64,000 nucleotides of DNA from Paenibacillus_AB sp036577625 (GCF_036577625.1 NZ_JARBDC010000001.1:248001-312000); one strand, 5' to 3'. Shown: positions 1-8,463, counted from the first letter of the stretch. Notes: a model not told the origin generated them from the sequence alone. Translations and numbers: made by a program.

Positions 1-150
1 CAGCCCCTGTTCAACATATATACATGTTAACGCAAAACGGCCGCCGAAAACAATCTTTTTTGCTCCGTCCGGCCGGCGCGGTCGGCGAACGCGGCGGAAT
101 CGGGCATACTACGGTTTAGCGAACCATGTCAACGAAACGGGAGGGCGCGC

Positions 151-1020
151 ATGACGACGAAACGGCTGATCGATTTTTTCCGGTCCTGGCTGCCGATCGC
201 TTTCGGTACGGCCATCTATGCATTCGGCCTGCACTATTTCGTGATATCGAACGAGCTTATGGAAGGCGGCGTCACCGGCATTTCGCTGCTGCTCAACTAT
301 GCGCTCGGTTGGCCGGTGTCGGTCACCACGCTCGCCCTCAACGTACCGTTATTCATTATCGGCTGGAAAACGATCGGCAAATCGGCGATGCTGAATACGA
401 TTTTCGGCGCCGTTATGCTGTCGCTCTTTTTAAGGGCGATGGAGCTGCTGATCGGACGCGGATGGATCGTGCCGTTTCGCTCGGAGCACGACTTCTTTTT
501 GGCGACGCTGTACGCGGGGCTTACGCTCGGGATCGGGCTCGGCATCGTCTTCCGGTTCGGCGGGACGACCGGCGGAACCGATATTATCGCGAGCTTGCTG
601 TCGAAAACGAGAGGCTGGAGCATCGGCCAAGTCATTCTCGGCGTAGACGTGCTCGTCATCGGCACGTCCTTGCTGTATATACCGAAAGAAAAAGTGCTGT
701 ATACGCTCGTAGCCGTCTTCGTCGCCTCCCGGACGATCGATTTCATTACCGAAGGGGCGTATTCCGCCAAAGCGTTCACGATCATGTCCGATCACGGCGA
801 ATTGCTGGCACAGACGATTACCCGCGAGATGGATCGCGGCGTCACGCTGTTTCCGGCGAAGGGCGCCTATTCGCAGGCGAGCAAAAGCGTCGTTTACAGC
901 GTCGTCGCCCGACAGGAAACGCGAAAGCTGAAATCGATCGTGAAACGGATCGATCCGCAGGCGTTCATCGTCATATCCGACGTGCACGACGTGCTCGGCG
1001 AAGGCTTTCGCGGGCGTTGA
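151..1020 (+). CDS. YitT family membrane protein (DUF161 + DUF2179)
   Basis: Predicted integral membrane protein of 289 aa in the YitT/YpjC family. The N-terminal two thirds carries about five to six hydrophobic helices, including a glycine-rich GGTTGGTDIIA segment near residues 142-152 that is typical of DUF161. A soluble C-terminal DUF2179 domain (about residues 205-285) contains TIMSDHGELL and FIVISDVHDVLG. The ATG at 151 is preceded by GGGAGGG with 6-nt spacing. In B. subtilis ypjC, a member of this family, follows ypjB, so the neighbourhood is conserved, but here the gene points towards ypjB and shares its terminator. The family has no firmly established biochemical function; transport or efflux has been suggested. 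Family assignment is secure, function is not. Confidence 0.93.
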   Translation: MTTKRLIDFFRSWLPIAFGTAIYAFGLHYFVISNELMEGGVTGISLLLNYALGWPVSVTTLALNVPLFIIGWKTIGKSAMLNTIFGAVMLSLFLRAMELLIGRGWIVPFRSEHDFFLATLYAGLTLGIGLGIVFRFGGTTGGTDIIASLLSKTRGWSIGQVILGVDVLVIGTSLLYIPKEKVLYTLVAVFVASRTIDFITEGAYSAKAFTIMSDHGELLAQTITREMDRGVTLFPAKGAYSQASKSVVYSVVARQETRKLKSIVKRIDPQAFIVISDVHDVLGEGFRGR

Positions 1021-1043
1021 CGGCTTCGGTGCCGACCGACTAA

Positions 1044-1079
1044 GAAAACCGTCCGGTATACACCGGACGGTCCTTTTCT
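1044..1079. terminator. bidirectional intrinsic terminator
   Basis: A 10-bp perfect stem ACCGTCCGGT / ACCGGACGGT (1048-1057 and 1062-1071) encloses a 4-nt loop. It is followed by CCTTTTCT on the plus strand and by TTTTCTTA on the minus strand. It lies between the convergent YitT-family gene and ypjB and can serve both. Confidence 0.85.
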
Positions 1080-1107
1080 GTCCATGCCATTACTCGGTTC
1101 GTTAGCC

Positions 1108-1962
1108 TCACATCCGAGTTCTCCCGCCGAACGAATTGCGTTCGAAATCGAAAATGCGCCACGCCGCAAACGACAGCACCGCGACGATGATCGAGCCGAG
1201 CAGAAGCACCCAGGTGAGCGGGACCCGCTTCTCGACGATCGGAACGTACGCGGCCCGATCCGTTTGCCCGAACAGCTCGTCGAGCGAAGCGTGCAAATGC
1301 GTCAAGCCGCCGTTCAACTGCTTCGTATCGATTTCGGTTTTCGCCAGCTGCCCCTGCAAAAACGCGAACAGCGAATCCATCTTTTCCACGTCGCTGGGCT
1401 GTTTGCTGATGAGCAGCGACGGGCGAATCGTGCCGTAGCGAAGCTGCAGCTGCTCGAGCTGGCGGACCGCCTCCGGCTTGTCGCGCGCCTGCACCGCCTG
1501 GGCCAGCCGGCTCGCGGACTCCTTCATCGTTTTATAGTAGTCCAGCCACATCGGCTGGTTCGCATGCGTGAGCGCATCGGTCGCGAGACGAATTTTCGCC
1601 GCGGCCGCTTGTCCCGCTTCGGGCGACGCCTGCACCGATTGCAGCGCCCGCTTCGCCTGCACGATCGCTTCGCTTAGCGCGCCGACGCCTTCCACCGAAG
1701 CGATTCCGGTGAAGCGTATGTCGGTCATTTTCGCGCTCAGCTCCTCCAGCTTGGCGCGGGCTTTGTCGATATCGCCGTCCATCACGTACCGGTACATGTC
1801 GTCCGCCGTCTTGTTCAGCTGCTCGACCTGCTTCCACTGCTCCGGCGTCGCCGGCCGGGCCGACTCGATCGTTTTCGCTTTGCCGCAGCCGGCGAGAACG
1901 ATCGCGACAAGCAGCGCGACCGCGACGGTCGTCCATAGTCGCCCGTATCCGAAAACAAACAT
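1108..1962 (-). CDS. ypjB: sporulation-associated lipoprotein YpjB
   Basis: 284-aa protein matching the YpjB family found in spore-forming Bacillales. The N-terminus has a hydrophobic stretch and a lipobox-like VLAGC (Cys about residue 26), suggesting lipid anchoring. The middle is a long alpha-helical, Ala/Gln/Lys-rich soluble region. A second hydrophobic helix sits near residues 248-266 (PLTWVLLLGSIIVAVLSFAA), just before a short basic tail. The ATG at 1962 follows GAGGGGGGA. It begins 19 nt downstream of the ypjA stop and is likely co-transcribed with it, as in B. subtilis (qcrABC-ypjA-ypjB). The exact role in sporulation is unknown. Confidence 0.9.
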   Translation of the reverse strand: MFVFGYGRLWTTVAVALLVAIVLAGCGKAKTIESARPATPEQWKQVEQLNKTADDMYRYVMDGDIDKARAKLEELSAKMTDIRFTGIASVEGVGALSEAIVQAKRALQSVQASPEAGQAAAAKIRLATDALTHANQPMWLDYYKTMKESASRLAQAVQARDKPEAVRQLEQLQLRYGTIRPSLLISKQPSDVEKMDSLFAFLQGQLAKTEIDTKQLNGGLTHLHASLDELFGQTDRAAYVPIVEKRVPLTWVLLLGSIIVAVLSFAAWRIFDFERNSFGGRTRM

Positions 1963-1981
1963 CGGACATCCCCCCTCGACA

Positions 1982-2620
1982 TCATCTTATGGGGGTTTGT
2001 CCGATTTTAGACCAGCGGATCGCCAGCGCGACGGCGGCCGTACTGATGAGGGTCATCGACCAGGTGAAAAGCTCGATCGCTTCCAGATCGTCGAGCAGTA
2101 TTTTCCGAAGCCAAGGAAAGATGGATGCGTGGTAATCGAGCCAATCGCCCAGCAGCATAAGCAGCAGCGCGAACAGCAAATGCGCGGGCCGGACGCGAAA
2201 CCGGCCGATGAACAGCAGCGCCTCGACGGCCATGCCGAGATGGGAGACGATCAGCATCCATTCCTCCCATACGAGCGCCTCGCCTTGGTAGGCGACGGCC
2301 GCGTTCATCGCGACCGCCCATACGCCGTATTTGACGGACGATACGGCGCCGAGCGCCGCGATCCAGCCGGCGGCATAAGAATGGACGGCTTCCCGGCCGA
2401 AGAGCAAAATGCCGAGCGAGACGGTGAACCAGAAGCTGGCCGTCGGACTATCCGGCACGAACAGTACGAGCCAAGGCTGCATCCGTTCCACCGTGTAGAC
2501 GATTTGATCCCAGTACCACACGTATCCGTATATCGTGCCGAGTACGTTGATCGCGAACAACGCCAGAAGAAACGACCGGTTGTGCAGCAAAACGCGATGA
2601 AACCAATACCATAGCGACAT
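1982..2620 (-). CDS. ypjA: DUF1405 membrane protein YpjA
   Basis: 212-aa polytopic membrane protein (about six hydrophobic helices) of the DUF1405/YpjA family. Characteristic segments are INVLGTIYGYVWYW near the N-terminus, PDSPTASFWF around residue 58, and the motif LGDWLDYH near residue 160. The ATG at 2620 is preceded by GAGGAGG with 7-nt spacing. It lies downstream of qcrC beyond a terminator and upstream of ypjB, the same order as in B. subtilis. No biochemical function is established; proximity to the bc complex hints at a membrane or respiratory link but does not prove one. Confidence 0.9.
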   Translation of the reverse strand: MSLWYWFHRVLLHNRSFLLALFAINVLGTIYGYVWYWDQIVYTVERMQPWLVLFVPDSPTASFWFTVSLGILLFGREAVHSYAAGWIAALGAVSSVKYGVWAVAMNAAVAYQGEALVWEEWMLIVSHLGMAVEALLFIGRFRVRPAHLLFALLLMLLGDWLDYHASIFPWLRKILLDDLEAIELFTWSMTLISTAAVALAIRWSKIGQTPIR

Positions 2621-2664
2621 AGGACGTTCCTCCTCACCGCCCCCGCCGATGCGGCGAGGCTACA

Positions 2665-2694
2665 GAAAAACCTGACCGCTGAAACACGGTCAGG
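2665..2694 (-). terminator. intrinsic terminator of qcrABC
   Basis: On the minus strand CCTGACCG and CGGTCAGG form an 8-bp stem (2671-2678 and 2687-2694) followed by TTTTT. It sits directly after the qcrC stop and before ypjA. Confidence 0.85.
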
Positions 2695-2715
2695 CTTAAT
2701 CTCCGTTCGATGCTG

Positions 2716-3603
2716 TTATTGTTTCTTTTGCTTCGCCAGCCATTCGGCCATTTTGTCGATATCGGCCGCGGTCAAGCCTTTCTGGATATTGGGGTCGTAT
2801 TGAGCCGTCATACCCGGAGCTTTCCCGTTTTTGATAATCGCCATAATATCGTCTTTCGAGTATTTGTCCCCGATGCTGCGAAGCGTAGGCGCCGCGGCGC
2901 TGCCTTTCAAATCGTTGGCGTGGCAAGTGGCGCAAGTCGCCTTTTTATAAATTTCGTAAGCCGGATCGTCTTGGGCGACGATCGCCGCCGTTGCCGGCTT
3001 TTTCGTCCCTCCGCTGCCTTCCGTGTTGCCGGCTTTTTTGGCTTCCTTCATTTCTTCCTCGCGCTTGATGTGCTCCGGAATAATGTTTTTGTCCTTCAGC
3101 TCTTGCTGGTAGTGCATCCAGGAGACGACCGTCAAATGGATGCAAGCGATGAGCGTGACGAACATGAAAGCCGATGCGATCGGGCGCTTGTAAAATCGTC
3201 TTTCTTTGCCCGTATCCAGAAAAGGAGCGAGCAGCAGCGCGCCGAACGCGATGCCGGGCACGACGACGGAGCCGAGAAAGATTTTGAACGCGCTGCCCGA
3301 GACGTACGGATATTTCAAAAACTGATACAAGAACAGGAAATACCAGTCCGGCATCGGAATAAAGGCCGTATTGGTCGGGTCGGCCGGATATCCGAGCGGA
3401 GCCGCTTCCTGCATGACGAGCACAAGCACGCCGACAAGCACGACGCAGCCGACCATCCATTCCTTCAGCAGGAAGTTCGGGACGAACGCTTCCGACTTGC
3501 CGGGATACGCCGAATAATCGGGGGGAATCATCGGCGCTCTTTTACGAACGCGGGAATCCCCTACGTATACCACTTTTTCATCTGATTTATGACCGTGTGC
3601 CAC
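2716..3603 (-). CDS. qcrC: menaquinol:cytochrome c reductase cytochrome b/c subunit
   Basis: 295-aa subunit of the Bacillus-type bc complex that moves electrons from menaquinol to a membrane cytochrome c. The N-terminal half resembles subunit IV of b6f complexes: it has the conserved PDWYFL motif at about residues 85-90 and three membrane helices (about 50-65, 108-128, 144-162). The C-terminal half is a cytochrome c domain with the covalent heme motif CATCH (residues 224-228) and a downstream Met (APGMTAQ) as likely axial ligand. The start is GTG at 3603 with GGGAGGA upstream. It follows qcrB with a gap of 19 nt. The charged linker (about 165-205) between the membrane and heme domains is longer and more repetitive than the core domains. 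Confidence 0.96.
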   Translation of the reverse strand: MAHGHKSDEKVVYVGDSRVRKRAPMIPPDYSAYPGKSEAFVPNFLLKEWMVGCVVLVGVLVLVMQEAAPLGYPADPTNTAFIPMPDWYFLFLYQFLKYPYVSGSAFKIFLGSVVVPGIAFGALLLAPFLDTGKERRFYKRPIASAFMFVTLIACIHLTVVSWMHYQQELKDKNIIPEHIKREEEMKEAKKAGNTEGSGGTKKPATAAIVAQDDPAYEIYKKATCATCHANDLKGSAAAPTLRSIGDKYSKDDIMAIIKNGKAPGMTAQYDPNIQKGLTAADIDKMAEWLAKQKKQ

Positions 3604-3622
3604 GTATTCGTCCTCCCTTCGA

Positions 3623-4294
3623 TTATAGCGGTCCGGAAATGCCCTGCTTGCGGATCATGAAGAAGTGACCGGCGAGCAGCGCAAGGAGAACCCCCGGCAA
3701 GAAGAATACATGAAGCGCGAAGAAACGGGTGAGCGTTTGGGCGCCTACGATCTCGCCGCCTTGCAGGAAAATGCCGATGTACGGACCGATGACCGGAACG
3801 GCGTTGGCAATCCCGATCCCGACCTTCGTCGCGAAGTACGCTTTGTTGTCCCACGGCAGCAAGTAACCGGTAAACCCGAGGCCGAGCATGACAAAGAAAA
3901 TAAGCATCCCCACGACCCAGTTCATTTCGCGAGGCGCCTTATACGAACCCGTAAAAAATACGCGTAGCGTATGTAGGAACATCATGACGATTACCAAGCT
4001 CGCGCCCCAATGGTGCATCCCGCGCACGATGACGCCGAATGCGACTTTATTTTGCAAGTAATCGACGCTCGTATACGCGTTGATAATATCGGGCACGTAA
4101 TACATCGTCAAAAACATCCCCGACAAAATCTGAATGACTACCAGGAAGAAGGTAAGTCCGCCGAAGCAGTATACGAATGCGGAAAAGTGATGCGCCGGAT
4201 TGACATGCTCCGGAACTTCGTGGTCAGCAACGTCTCTCCATAAAGGGGTTATATCAAGACGCTCGTCAATCCAGTTATACATGCTTTTGAACAT
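3623..4294 (-). CDS. qcrB: menaquinol:cytochrome c reductase cytochrome b6 subunit
   Basis: 223-aa cytochrome b with four membrane helices. Heme-ligating histidines are visible in the RGMHHWGAS and MMFLHTLRVF segments and in FFALHVFFLPG and ALLAGHFFMIRK. The N-terminal LDITPLWRDVADHEVPEHVNP segment is highly conserved in Bacillales QcrB. The ATG at 4294 is preceded by GGAGG. It lies between qcrA and qcrC in one operon (17-nt and 19-nt gaps). It binds both b hemes and, with qcrC, forms the quinol oxidation and reduction sites in the membrane. Confidence 0.97.
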   Translation of the reverse strand: MFKSMYNWIDERLDITPLWRDVADHEVPEHVNPAHHFSAFVYCFGGLTFFLVVIQILSGMFLTMYYVPDIINAYTSVDYLQNKVAFGVIVRGMHHWGASLVIVMMFLHTLRVFFTGSYKAPREMNWVVGMLIFFVMLGLGFTGYLLPWDNKAYFATKVGIGIANAVPVIGPYIGIFLQGGEIVGAQTLTRFFALHVFFLPGVLLALLAGHFFMIRKQGISGPL

Positions 4295-4311
4295 TTGATC
4301 GTAACGCCTCC

Positions 4312-4851
4312 TTATTTCGTGACATGCTGATTCGGCTGCACTTTACCGAGATACACGAATCCGTTCTCGACTTTGACCTGGTATTCGTCCAGCGGCAGCG
4401 GCGCAACGGCCAAATTTTTCCCTTCCTTCGTATAATGCGCCTCGTGGCAAGGACAGAAAAATTGGTTCGGGTACCGTGTATCCGCATTCCAGTTTACCGT
4501 ACAGCCCAAATGCTTGCATATCGGCGACAAGGCGTAGATCGCGCCCTTCTCGTCCTTCATGATCCATGCTTCCAGCTCGATTTCGCTCTCGTACCAGCCG
4601 TCGACTTGATGCACTTGAAACTTGAACGACTTCGGCTCGCTCGAAATTTTGCTTTCTTCCACGACCTTCACGAATGCTCCTTCGCCGGTCGGCTGCAAGA
4701 GCGGGTCGACGGCAAAACGGATCATCGGAATCGTCACGCCGGCCACCATGAAAGCGCCCGTTCCGCCGAGGGCATACGACAGAAACTGACGGCGGGACAT
4801 TTCGCGTCGCGTCGGTTGTTCGGAAGAGTGCCTGTGAGTTGCGTCATTCAT
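4312..4851 (-). CDS. qcrA: menaquinol:cytochrome c reductase Rieske iron-sulfur subunit
   Basis: Rieske protein of the bc complex. An N-terminal twin-arginine-like segment (SRRQFLSYALGG) leads into one membrane anchor. The C-terminal Rieske fold carries the 2Fe-2S ligands in CKHLGC and CPCHEAHY, including the disulfide-forming cysteines of the b6f/bc type. I place the start at the ATG at 4851 because AAAGGGGG lies 9 nt upstream; the frame is open for another 21 codons with no ribosome binding site. This gives 179 aa, normal for the family. It is the first gene of qcrABC, behind its own promoter. Confidence 0.96.
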   Translation of the reverse strand: MNDATHRHSSEQPTRREMSRRQFLSYALGGTGAFMVAGVTIPMIRFAVDPLLQPTGEGAFVKVVEESKISSEPKSFKFQVHQVDGWYESEIELEAWIMKDEKGAIYALSPICKHLGCTVNWNADTRYPNQFFCPCHEAHYTKEGKNLAVAPLPLDEYQVKVENGFVYLGKVQPNQHVTK

Positions 4852-4928
4852 TCGTCTTCTACCCCCTTTTACGCCATTTATCGCACGTCGTAAAACGACA
4901 AATTCATTGCACATACTAGGACATTACT

Positions 4929-4957
4929 ATAATAGCCTAGGACATGTAGGGCGTCAA
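4929..4957 (-). promoter_or_regulatory. sigma-A promoter of qcrABC
   Basis: TTGACG (4957-4952) and TATTAT (4934-4929) are separated by exactly 17 nt on the minus strand, about 75 nt before the qcrA start. In B. subtilis qcrABC also has its own promoter. Confidence 0.75.
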
Positions 4958-5089
4958 GAATGTTGACTTTGCATTTGCGAGCCGTTTCGAATCGATCGAG
5001 CCAACATTTAACGAAATTGTCACAAGTTCGTCTTGAACTTATCCTTCTCCATTTGGAGGCCGATCATACGCGCGAAATGGAACGGTTTC

Positions 5090-5539
5090 TCATTCGCCGG
5101 CCGTTTTCGCCCCGGATTGCCACAGCCCGCGCACGTCCGCCGCGACCTTCTCGCGAAACGAGGCAATGTTCATCGTCTCGCCGCCGGCCGTTTCCGGACA
5201 CAGCACCAGATCGGCATCCGGATACGGGACCGCGGCGACCAAATGATTGGCCGTCATCAGGACGACATAGCGGAAGCCCGCCCCCTTCAGCTTGCGGCAA
5301 ACCGAATTGACCGCCTCCGCCGCAGCGGGCCCTTCGACGTAATGAAAGGCGGGATATGTAACGACGCGCCCTTTGTACGGTGCTTCGAGGCAATCCATCG
5401 CGTCGCGCAAAAATTCCAGCTCCGCGGTCGCCTCCCAAGGCTGCTCGAATCCGGTCAGACCGGTGACCGGCAGCAGGCATGTGTCCAAATACGGCTTCAA
5501 TCCTTCCCAATCGGAACGTTCGATATCGCTGAATTTCAA
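5090..5539 (-). CDS. ypiF: DUF2487 protein YpiF
   Basis: 149-aa soluble protein of the DUF2487/YpiF family. It starts MKFSDIERSDWEGLKPYLDT and contains the conserved YPAFHYV segment near residue 82. The start codon is TTG at 5539 with AAGGAG upstream. In B. subtilis ypiF lies immediately upstream of qcrABC, and the same order is kept here, with about 240 nt and a promoter between the two. Function unknown. A small role connected with the bc complex is only suggested by context. Confidence 0.88.
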   Translation of the reverse strand: MKFSDIERSDWEGLKPYLDTCLLPVTGLTGFEQPWEATAELEFLRDAMDCLEAPYKGRVVTYPAFHYVEGPAAAEAVNSVCRKLKGAGFRYVVLMTANHLVAAVPYPDADLVLCPETAGGETMNIASFREKVAADVRGLWQSGAKTAGE

Positions 5540-5631
5540 AGCTTGTCCACTCCTTGTCTCTCGGTTCCCGCAGGCGCCCGAAAGCGCCTATATTAATGTA
5601 GCACAAAGACGGGCCGAATGCGATGAAGACG

Positions 5632-5673
5632 CGAAAAACAAAAAGACGGACGAACCCGCGTTCGCCGTCTTTT
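5632..5673 (-). terminator. intrinsic terminator after IDEAL-domain gene
   Basis: On the minus strand the arms AAAAGACGG and CCGTCTTTT (5665-5673 and 5641-5649), with an inner CGAA/TTCG extension, are followed by TTTGTTTTTCG. The hairpin lies just after the IDEAL-domain gene. Confidence 0.75.
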
Positions 5674-5688
5674 CGGACCGGATGCGTC

Positions 5689-5889
5689 CTAGGCTCCGGA
5701 TTGCCCGGAGTGAAGCTCTTTCCATTGCTCCGTAAGCGCAATAAACGACTTTTCGTCCCCTCTCTCAAGCGCGCTGTCGATTTCCCGGTAAAGCGTCTGC
5801 TCCTTCTGCTTGCGTATCGCTTCATCCAGTACCATTTCCGCGAAAAGTCCCAACATGGCCGCATAACCGGAAACGTCCATTTTTTCCAA
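5689..5889 (-). CDS. IDEAL-domain small protein
   Basis: 66-aa protein consisting almost entirely of an IDEAL domain (about residues 18-58): VLDEAIRKQKEQTLYREIDSAL with the characteristic helix pair. In B. subtilis the IDEAL domain occurs at the C-terminus of YpiB beside ypiF; here only the domain remains and the UPF0302 part is absent. The start is TTG at 5889, 7 nt after GGAGGG; a later ATG three codons downstream is too far from it. It probably acts as a protein-protein interaction module. The B. subtilis IDEAL protein ComK regulator work does not identify a partner here. Confidence 0.8.
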   Translation of the reverse strand: MEKMDVSGYAAMLGLFAEMVLDEAIRKQKEQTLYREIDSALERGDEKSFIALTEQWKELHSGQSGA

Positions 5890-5946
5890 AGAGCAACCCT
5901 CCTTGTATGGATATACTGCCTGCCGGAAAGAGGAAACAAGCGTGCG

Positions 5947-6456
5947 CTACAAGCCGCTCTTGTATTCTTTTCCTTTCAGCAAATAGCCTTCCGTCGTTCG
6001 TTTCATTCGCTCCAAATCTTGCTCCGTCAGCTCGCGCACTACTTTGGCAGGAGAACCGAGCGAAAGCGTGTAGCCCGGTATTTTTTTATTTTCCGTGACG
6101 AGAGACCCTGCCCCTATTAAAGCATATTCACCGACTTCCGCCCCGTTTAGTACGATAGCCCCCATGCCGATTAATGTGCCGCTGCCTATCGTGCACCCGT
6201 GAATGATCGCCCCGTGTCCGACGGAAACGTCGTCGCCGACCAAGAGCGGCTGGTCCGTATTGACGTGGCCGATGCAGCCGTCCTGGACGTTCGTTCTCCG
6301 CCCGATGCGTACCGGCGCCAAGTCGCCGCGCAGCACGGCGTTGTACCAGATCGACGCCTCCTCCCCGATGAGAACGTCGCCGATCAGCTGAACGCCTTCC
6401 GCCACGAAAGCGGCCGGATGCACGTTTGGGTAAATGTCCTTGTATCGATGCAGCAT
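5947..6456 (-). CDS. gamma carbonic anhydrase-like hexapeptide-repeat protein
   Basis: 169-aa left-handed beta-helix protein of the gamma-CA/YrdA/PaaY group. Repeated hexapeptides run from about residue 12 to 120. Likely zinc-binding histidines are visible in CIGHVNTDQ and VGHGAIIHGC, with an Arg in VLRGDLAPV that fits the conserved gamma-CA arginine/aspartate pair. The length is typical. Whether it hydrates CO2 or acts as an acyltransferase-like scaffold cannot be decided from sequence. It lies upstream of the IDEAL gene in the same direction (57-nt gap) and may share its terminator. Confidence 0.88.
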   Translation of the reverse strand: MLHRYKDIYPNVHPAAFVAEGVQLIGDVLIGEEASIWYNAVLRGDLAPVRIGRRTNVQDGCIGHVNTDQPLLVGDDVSVGHGAIIHGCTIGSGTLIGMGAIVLNGAEVGEYALIGAGSLVTENKKIPGYTLSLGSPAKVVRELTEQDLERMKRTTEGYLLKGKEYKSGL

Positions 6457-6503
6457 GGATATCTCTCTCCGTTTCCGATTGATTTGAAATGGAGAAAATT
6501 GTA

Positions 6504-7634
6504 TCAGGCGATCGGCGGACTGTCAATCGGCAGCGCAATCGTTTCTTCGTCGGGCACGTACGTCCCGGAAGCGATGCTCTCCCCGAGCTTCGTAAACAGC
6601 AGCGTCTTGCCGAGCTCCTCGTCTTCGCCGACGCGCAGCAGCCCGAGATGCATCATCATGCGGACGATGCGCTGCTCGAAAATCGACTCCGGCGAATCGT
6701 AATAGAACGGCCGGATTAGCGGACATAGCGCGGCGGAGAGCGATTTCGCGCCGACCCAGTCCGAGGCGAGCTTGCCGATCCAGAACACGAGCGACTGCAG
6801 GTTCGGAATCGGCCCTTTGTACAGCTTCAGCCAAAACCGGTAGACGTCCGCCAAGTTTTCCCGCCTTCCTTCGAGAACCGCCTGCACCCCTTTGTCCGTC
6901 AGCGCCAGCCGTCCGGGCTGCTCGTCGACGTAATCGTGGTAGTAGCAATAGTCGTACAAAAACGACAGACGGTCGGGCAAATCGCGGTATTTGCGTCCGT
7001 AACCGAACCTCCAGGCGCTTCTTGCTACGGGCTCCTCCTTGATGAGCAGCCGGTCGAGCAGCTGCAGCAAGCTGCGCTTGTAGAACGCTCCGTCCGACGT
7101 AAGCACGATTTCGTTATGGTATATATAATGAAGCAAGTTGTACAGGTCGTCGACGATGAGCCGCTGCTCGTCCCGGTAAACGGCGGGGTCGTCCGCAAAT
7201 TCCAGGTTCCGTCCGAACGACCGGACCATCGCGTCCGTAAACCGCTTCTTCAAATCTTGCGGGAAGTGGAACAAATATTTCGTCGTCTGCGAATGCCCGT
7301 TGAACAGCCAGCCGCGATGCTTGAAATTCGCGATCATGTCCCGCGGATTGCGGTTTTCGCCGGTCGGCTCGAAGTGGGACTGCTGCGCCCTCGCGATCAG
7401 CTCCTCGAGGCTGAACATGTCCCTCATCTCGAACATGATCGAGTTCAGAAAGCGGATATCTTCCGTCCGCAAGGCGCCGAGCTCCCGCTCGAACACGTCC
7501 TTGCGGCCCACCTGCGCCAATATCGATTGAATCAGCTCGTTTTTCGAATGTCCGTTGCACTTGCAGTCATACGTATTCGCGATACGGCTTAACTGTCCGA
7601 TGTCGGCATAGCAAAGCATCTCGGCCAAATTCAT
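6504..7634 (-). CDS. conserved protein of unknown function (376 aa)
   Basis: Well-formed gene with ATG at 7634 and GGAGG at 7-nt spacing. The protein is soluble, rich in Arg, Tyr and Leu, with no signal peptide or membrane helix. The N-terminus (MNLAEMLCYADIGQLSRIANTY) followed by SKNELIQSILAQ resembles a small helical SAP-like or helicase-accessory domain (inference). The rest looks like successive winged-helix-type segments (for example RLALTDKGVQAVLEG near residue 245), reminiscent of the N-terminal part of XPB-type helicases, but no helicase motif is present. I do not recognise a named family. It is flanked by a phosphatase gene upstream and the carbonic anhydrase gene downstream, all on the same strand. 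Confidence 0.85.
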   Translation of the reverse strand: MNLAEMLCYADIGQLSRIANTYDCKCNGHSKNELIQSILAQVGRKDVFERELGALRTEDIRFLNSIMFEMRDMFSLEELIARAQQSHFEPTGENRNPRDMIANFKHRGWLFNGHSQTTKYLFHFPQDLKKRFTDAMVRSFGRNLEFADDPAVYRDEQRLIVDDLYNLLHYIYHNEIVLTSDGAFYKRSLLQLLDRLLIKEEPVARSAWRFGYGRKYRDLPDRLSFLYDYCYYHDYVDEQPGRLALTDKGVQAVLEGRRENLADVYRFWLKLYKGPIPNLQSLVFWIGKLASDWVGAKSLSAALCPLIRPFYYDSPESIFEQRIVRMMMHLGLLRVGEDEELGKTLLFTKLGESIASGTYVPDEETIALPIDSPPIA

Positions 7635-7709
7635 AGCGATCCTCCTTTGCTTTACTAACCATTATCGCTATTTTTGGAAAAATTAAACGCGGCCTGCTTG
7701 CCATGCGAA

Positions 7710-7763
7710 CAAAAAAAGCCCGGATATTCCGGCGAATCGTTCGTTCGCCGTAACTATCCGGGC
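7710..7763 (-). terminator. intrinsic terminator of the histidine phosphatase gene
   Basis: On the minus strand GCCCGGATA and TATCCGGGC pair, with a nested CGGCGAA/TTCGCCG stem, followed by TTTTTTT. The hairpin lies 30 nt beyond the phosphatase stop. Confidence 0.85.
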
Positions 7764-7794
7764 CGGCGGGGTTACTCCCCGCGAATCGGTTTCG

Positions 7795-8376
7795 TTATCC
7801 GATATGCGACGTGCAGTTGAACAGCGGGCACGTCCAGCCGCCGTCGGCCGTCCGCTCCACGATCGTGAGCGACGTATTCTGCAGTGAGCCTTCCGGCATC
7901 CGCTCCAGCATGCGGTTGAGCAAAACGCCGATAAAGGCGCCGTGCGTTACGACGAGGACGCGCTTGCCCGCATAATCGCGCGCAAGCTGCTCGATGCATT
8001 CGATTCCTCTCGCGTACATGCGTTCGTCCGTCTCGACGCCGTGGTCCAGCAGCCTCCAGTCCGCTCCCCATGCGGCGATCCGATCCTCGAGCGTCGTCCC
8101 GTCCAGCCGCCCGTGCGTCCGTTCGCGCAAACGCCGGTCGCAGCGCACCGGTCCGATGCCGGCAATGTCCGCGATAAGCTCGGCCGTTTCTTTGGCCCGC
8201 GACAAATCGCTGCTGACGACGGCGTCCCACCGCTCCTTGCGGATTCGCTCGCCGATCGCCCGGGCCTGCCATCTTCCCGCCTCGTTCAGCGGAATGTCGT
8301 TTTGCCCTTGCAGCCTCCCCGCCAAATTCCAATCGGTCGTCCCGTGTCGGACCAGACCGAACGTCGTTGTCGTCAA
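7795..8376 (-). CDS. histidine phosphatase family protein (phosphoglycerate mutase-like)
   Basis: 193-aa member of the histidine phosphatase superfamily. The catalytic RHG motif is at residues 10-12 (LVRHGTTDWN), the second arginine lies in SSDLSRAKETA, the acidic residue in LRERTHGRLDG, and the second catalytic histidine in VVTHGAFIG. The start is TTG at 8376 with GGAGG 8 nt upstream. Similar proteins are phosphatases of small phosphometabolites or alpha-ribazole phosphate; no cobalamin gene is nearby, so the substrate is open. It is a single gene with its own terminator. Confidence 0.92.
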   Translation of the reverse strand: MTTTTFGLVRHGTTDWNLAGRLQGQNDIPLNEAGRWQARAIGERIRKERWDAVVSSDLSRAKETAELIADIAGIGPVRCDRRLRERTHGRLDGTTLEDRIAAWGADWRLLDHGVETDERMYARGIECIEQLARDYAGKRVLVVTHGAFIGVLLNRMLERMPEGSLQNTSLTIVERTADGGWTCPLFNCTSHIG

Positions 8377-8422
8377 TTCGAATTCCTCCAGCTCTGTATG
8401 TAAAGTGGCGCCCCGTTTTTTT

Positions 8423-8452
8423 CCGAAAAGAAAGACCTCCGCGGAAGAGGTC
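8423..8452 (-). terminator. intrinsic terminator after the anti-sigma gene
   Basis: On the minus strand GACCTC and GAGGTC (8452-8447 and 8439-8434) form a short stem followed by TTTCTTTTC, 11 nt beyond the anti-sigma stop codon. Confidence 0.7.
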
Positions 8453-8463
8453 GTAACGGCCGG

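Noticed and set aside
1..150. Possible 3' end of a gene or a riboswitch before the YitT-family gene
   Set aside because: I see no conserved coding frame, no terminator and no known aptamer core in these 150 nt. It is probably only a promoter region cut by the window edge.
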